From contig JAEDMH010000144.1 of NCBI GenBank assembly GCA_016303095.1, positions 1-5,349 of the forward strand: a stretch of 5,349 bases of DNA. The letters are read 5' to 3'. The stretch is from Lentisphaeria bacterium. Its GTDB lineage: Bacteria > Verrucomicrobiota > Lentisphaeria > Oligosphaerales > Oligosphaeraceae. A program made the position numbers and the translations under genes. The notes under the pieces were generated by a model. That model searched no databases and was not told the origin of the DNA. It worked only from the letters and a program-made list of their open reading frames with translations. Below are positions 4,152-5,349 of the stretch, piece by piece; within the stretch, counting starts at the first letter, position 1, and each line of letters opens with the position of its first letter.

Positions 4152-5320
4152 TATTCGGTCATGGCCGGGGATCCGTGTCCGGCCGCCTTTTGGATGACGG
4201 CCGCCGGGGTTCCCGCCGCCGCATGGATGCTGACCCAGGTATGTCTCAGGCTATGGAATCCCACGATGGTGGTGTTCCGCAGTCTTTTCCCCTCCTTTTC
4301 GCTGGTCTTGATGCCGCATTTCCGGAAGTGCTCCTGGATTCTCCTGGATATGGTGTATACCTTCCCGGAGAGATACTTCTCCGCCATCTCCGGCAGGACG
4401 TATTCCCCCTTCTCCTGGCGTTTCATGGTGGAGAGCGTCTCCTTCAGCGCCTCGGGAATGCCCAAGGTTACCACTGCCCCGCTGCTCTTCTCCGTCTTCC
4501 TGGGTTTTCTCCGGATAATTCCGCCTTCCAGATCCACCTCTCTCCAGCGGAGGGTGCAGCAGTCCCCCAGGCGAAGCCCAGTGGATGCCCCGATGAGAAG
4601 GAGAGCGCCCAGGTCTCCCTCTGCCTCCTGCAGGATTTTCCGCAGCTCCTCCGGGGATAGCGCTCTCCTTCCCTCCGGATGGTGCTTTTTCCTGGTGATG
4701 GAGGAGAATGGGTTTCTGGGGATCCTCCCTTCCTCGGAAAGAACCCGGAAGACCATCCTGAGGAGGGTGATGTGCTTGTTGTAGGTCGCCCCGGATATGC
4801 CGGAGGAGGAGAGATCCACGGCGTAGGCCCTGGCGGTGGCCTCCGTTACATCGGCAAGGCGCGTCTCCTCCGGCCGGTTCTCCTCTATCCACTGACGGAA
4901 CCGCTCCCATTGGTGCCGGTAGTGGTAGAGATTCCCCTCTCCGCACTCCGATCGGGCGGGGGATGTCCGGAATGCCTCCCAGGCCTCAGCTATGGACAAC
5001 GGTGGCTCCGCCCCCTCCATCTCCAAGGCCAGTTTTTCCTCCAGCCTGGCAATCTCCGCCTGGATGGCGCGGAGACGGCATAGCCTGTCCTGGGTCAGAT
5101 ATGGGGAGCGGATCCGCATCTGGGCGCGCCTCGCCTCCCTGAGACTGCCAACAGGCCGCCGGTCCTCGTCCTCCAGCCTTTGCCGGATCCGCTTCCCACT
5201 CTCGTCCGTGTAGGAGATCCAGAAGGTTCCCGGCACGTGGCTCTCCGCCGACACCTCTCTTCCGTCCTTGGTCCTCTTGTAGAGGTGCCCCATCCCGTTG
5301 CGCTGCTTTTCCCTGGCCAT
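4064..5320 (-). CDS. int: Phage-type tyrosine recombinase (integrase)
   Basis: This 418-residue integrase catalyses site-specific insertion and excision through a 3'-phosphotyrosine intermediate. The start at 5320 is set by AGGAGG (5327-5332), six bases upstream; a longer frame from 5347 lacks such a site. Residues 11-66 are an arm-binding-like domain (GHLYKRTKDG, FWISYTDESGKRIRQRLEDED, then SLREA). Residues 76-102 form a long charged helix, likely coiled. Residues 108-205 are the SAM-like core-binding domain (AEAWEAF, YHYRHQWERFRQWI, ITLLRMVFRVLSEEGRIPRNPF). The catalytic domain spans about 219-408, with R250 (STGLRLGD), a Lys in the hairpin region (K275 or K278), H356 and R359 (HSLRH), H382 (GHGS) and Tyr (EYYTH, probably Y391). 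All catalytic residues are present, so it is likely active. It converges on the repressor operon. No promoter can be judged in the 29 bases upstream. Confidence 0.95.
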   Translation of the reverse strand: MAREKQRNGMGHLYKRTKDGREVSAESHVPGTFWISYTDESGKRIRQRLEDEDRRPVGSLREARRAQMRIRSPYLTQDRLCRLRAIQAEIARLEEKLALEMEGAEPPLSIAEAWEAFRTSPARSECGEGNLYHYRHQWERFRQWIEENRPEETRLADVTEATARAYAVDLSSSGISGATYNKHITLLRMVFRVLSEEGRIPRNPFSSITRKKHHPEGRRALSPEELRKILQEAEGDLGALLLIGASTGLRLGDCCTLRWREVDLEGGIIRRKPRKTEKSSGAVVTLGIPEALKETLSTMKRQEKGEYVLPEMAEKYLSGKVYTISRRIQEHFRKCGIKTSEKEGKRLRNTTIVGFHSLRHTWVSIHAAAGTPAAVIQKAAGHGSPAMTEYYTHIQDQTARQAVSAIDDALGRAKAPTA

Positions 5321-5326
5321 GCCGTT

Positions 5327-5332
5327 CCTCCT
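5327..5332 (-). promoter_or_regulatory. Shine-Dalgarno site that sets the integrase start
   Basis: AGGAGG on the minus strand lies six bases before the ATG at 5320. It falls inside the longer reading frame that begins at 5347, showing that the nine extra residues of that frame are not translated. Evidence is direct from sequence. Confidence 0.8.
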
Positions 5333-5349
5333 ATGTTTAAGAAACAAAA

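Noticed and set aside
1..5349. tRNA gene, CRISPR array, insertion sequence or riboswitch
   Set aside because: No cloverleaf, spaced repeat array, transposase or terminal inverted repeats were seen on either strand, and non-coding gaps are too short for a typical riboswitch.

Overview
This 5.3 kb, GC-rich window looks like the integrase, immunity and early recombination region of a temperate phage or prophage. Every recognisable protein is of phage type: a tyrosine integrase, an XRE-type repressor, small DNA-binding regulators, a probable single-strand annealing protein, a PD-(D/E)XK nuclease and an SSB-like protein. There is no rRNA, tRNA or housekeeping gene. Strong AGGAGG-type ribosome sites precede most genes, so the host uses ordinary Shine-Dalgarno initiation. 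The integrase C-terminus (HSLRHTW ... GHGSPAMTEYYTH) recalls integrases of gut Verrucomicrobiota and Lentisphaerota, but this host guess is weak.

Layout from the right. The integrase is on the minus strand (4064-5320). Converging on it from the left is a short plus-strand immunity operon: an HTH repressor (3458-3889), then a 36-residue ORF (3899-4009) that looks like the N-terminus of a second small HTH protein. Between that ORF and the integrase is a perfect inverted repeat with 12-bp arms and a 6-bp centre (4023-4052). A divergent AT-rich control region (3338-3457) carries a three-copy, 11-bp-period repeat and separates the repressor from the leftward operon.

The leftward operon runs from 3337 off the left edge. 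In order it encodes a ribbon-helix-helix protein, a one-span membrane protein with a poly-Glu tail, an excisionase/MerR-like HTH protein, a putative RecT/Bet-like annealing protein, a DUF2800-type (Cas4/AddB-like) nuclease and an SSB-like OB-fold protein (incomplete). The first three overlap; the last three are separated by only a few to about 36 bases.

Reading it as a unit: the HTH repressor and the ribbon-helix-helix protein probably set the lysogenic/lytic decision at the shared control region. The leftward operon then supplies a nuclease, an annealing protein and a ssDNA-binding protein that together would form a phage homologous-recombination module. The integrase inserts or excises the element. 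The least explained parts are the inverted repeat beside the integrase, the broken small ORF next to it, and the membrane protein inside the early operon.
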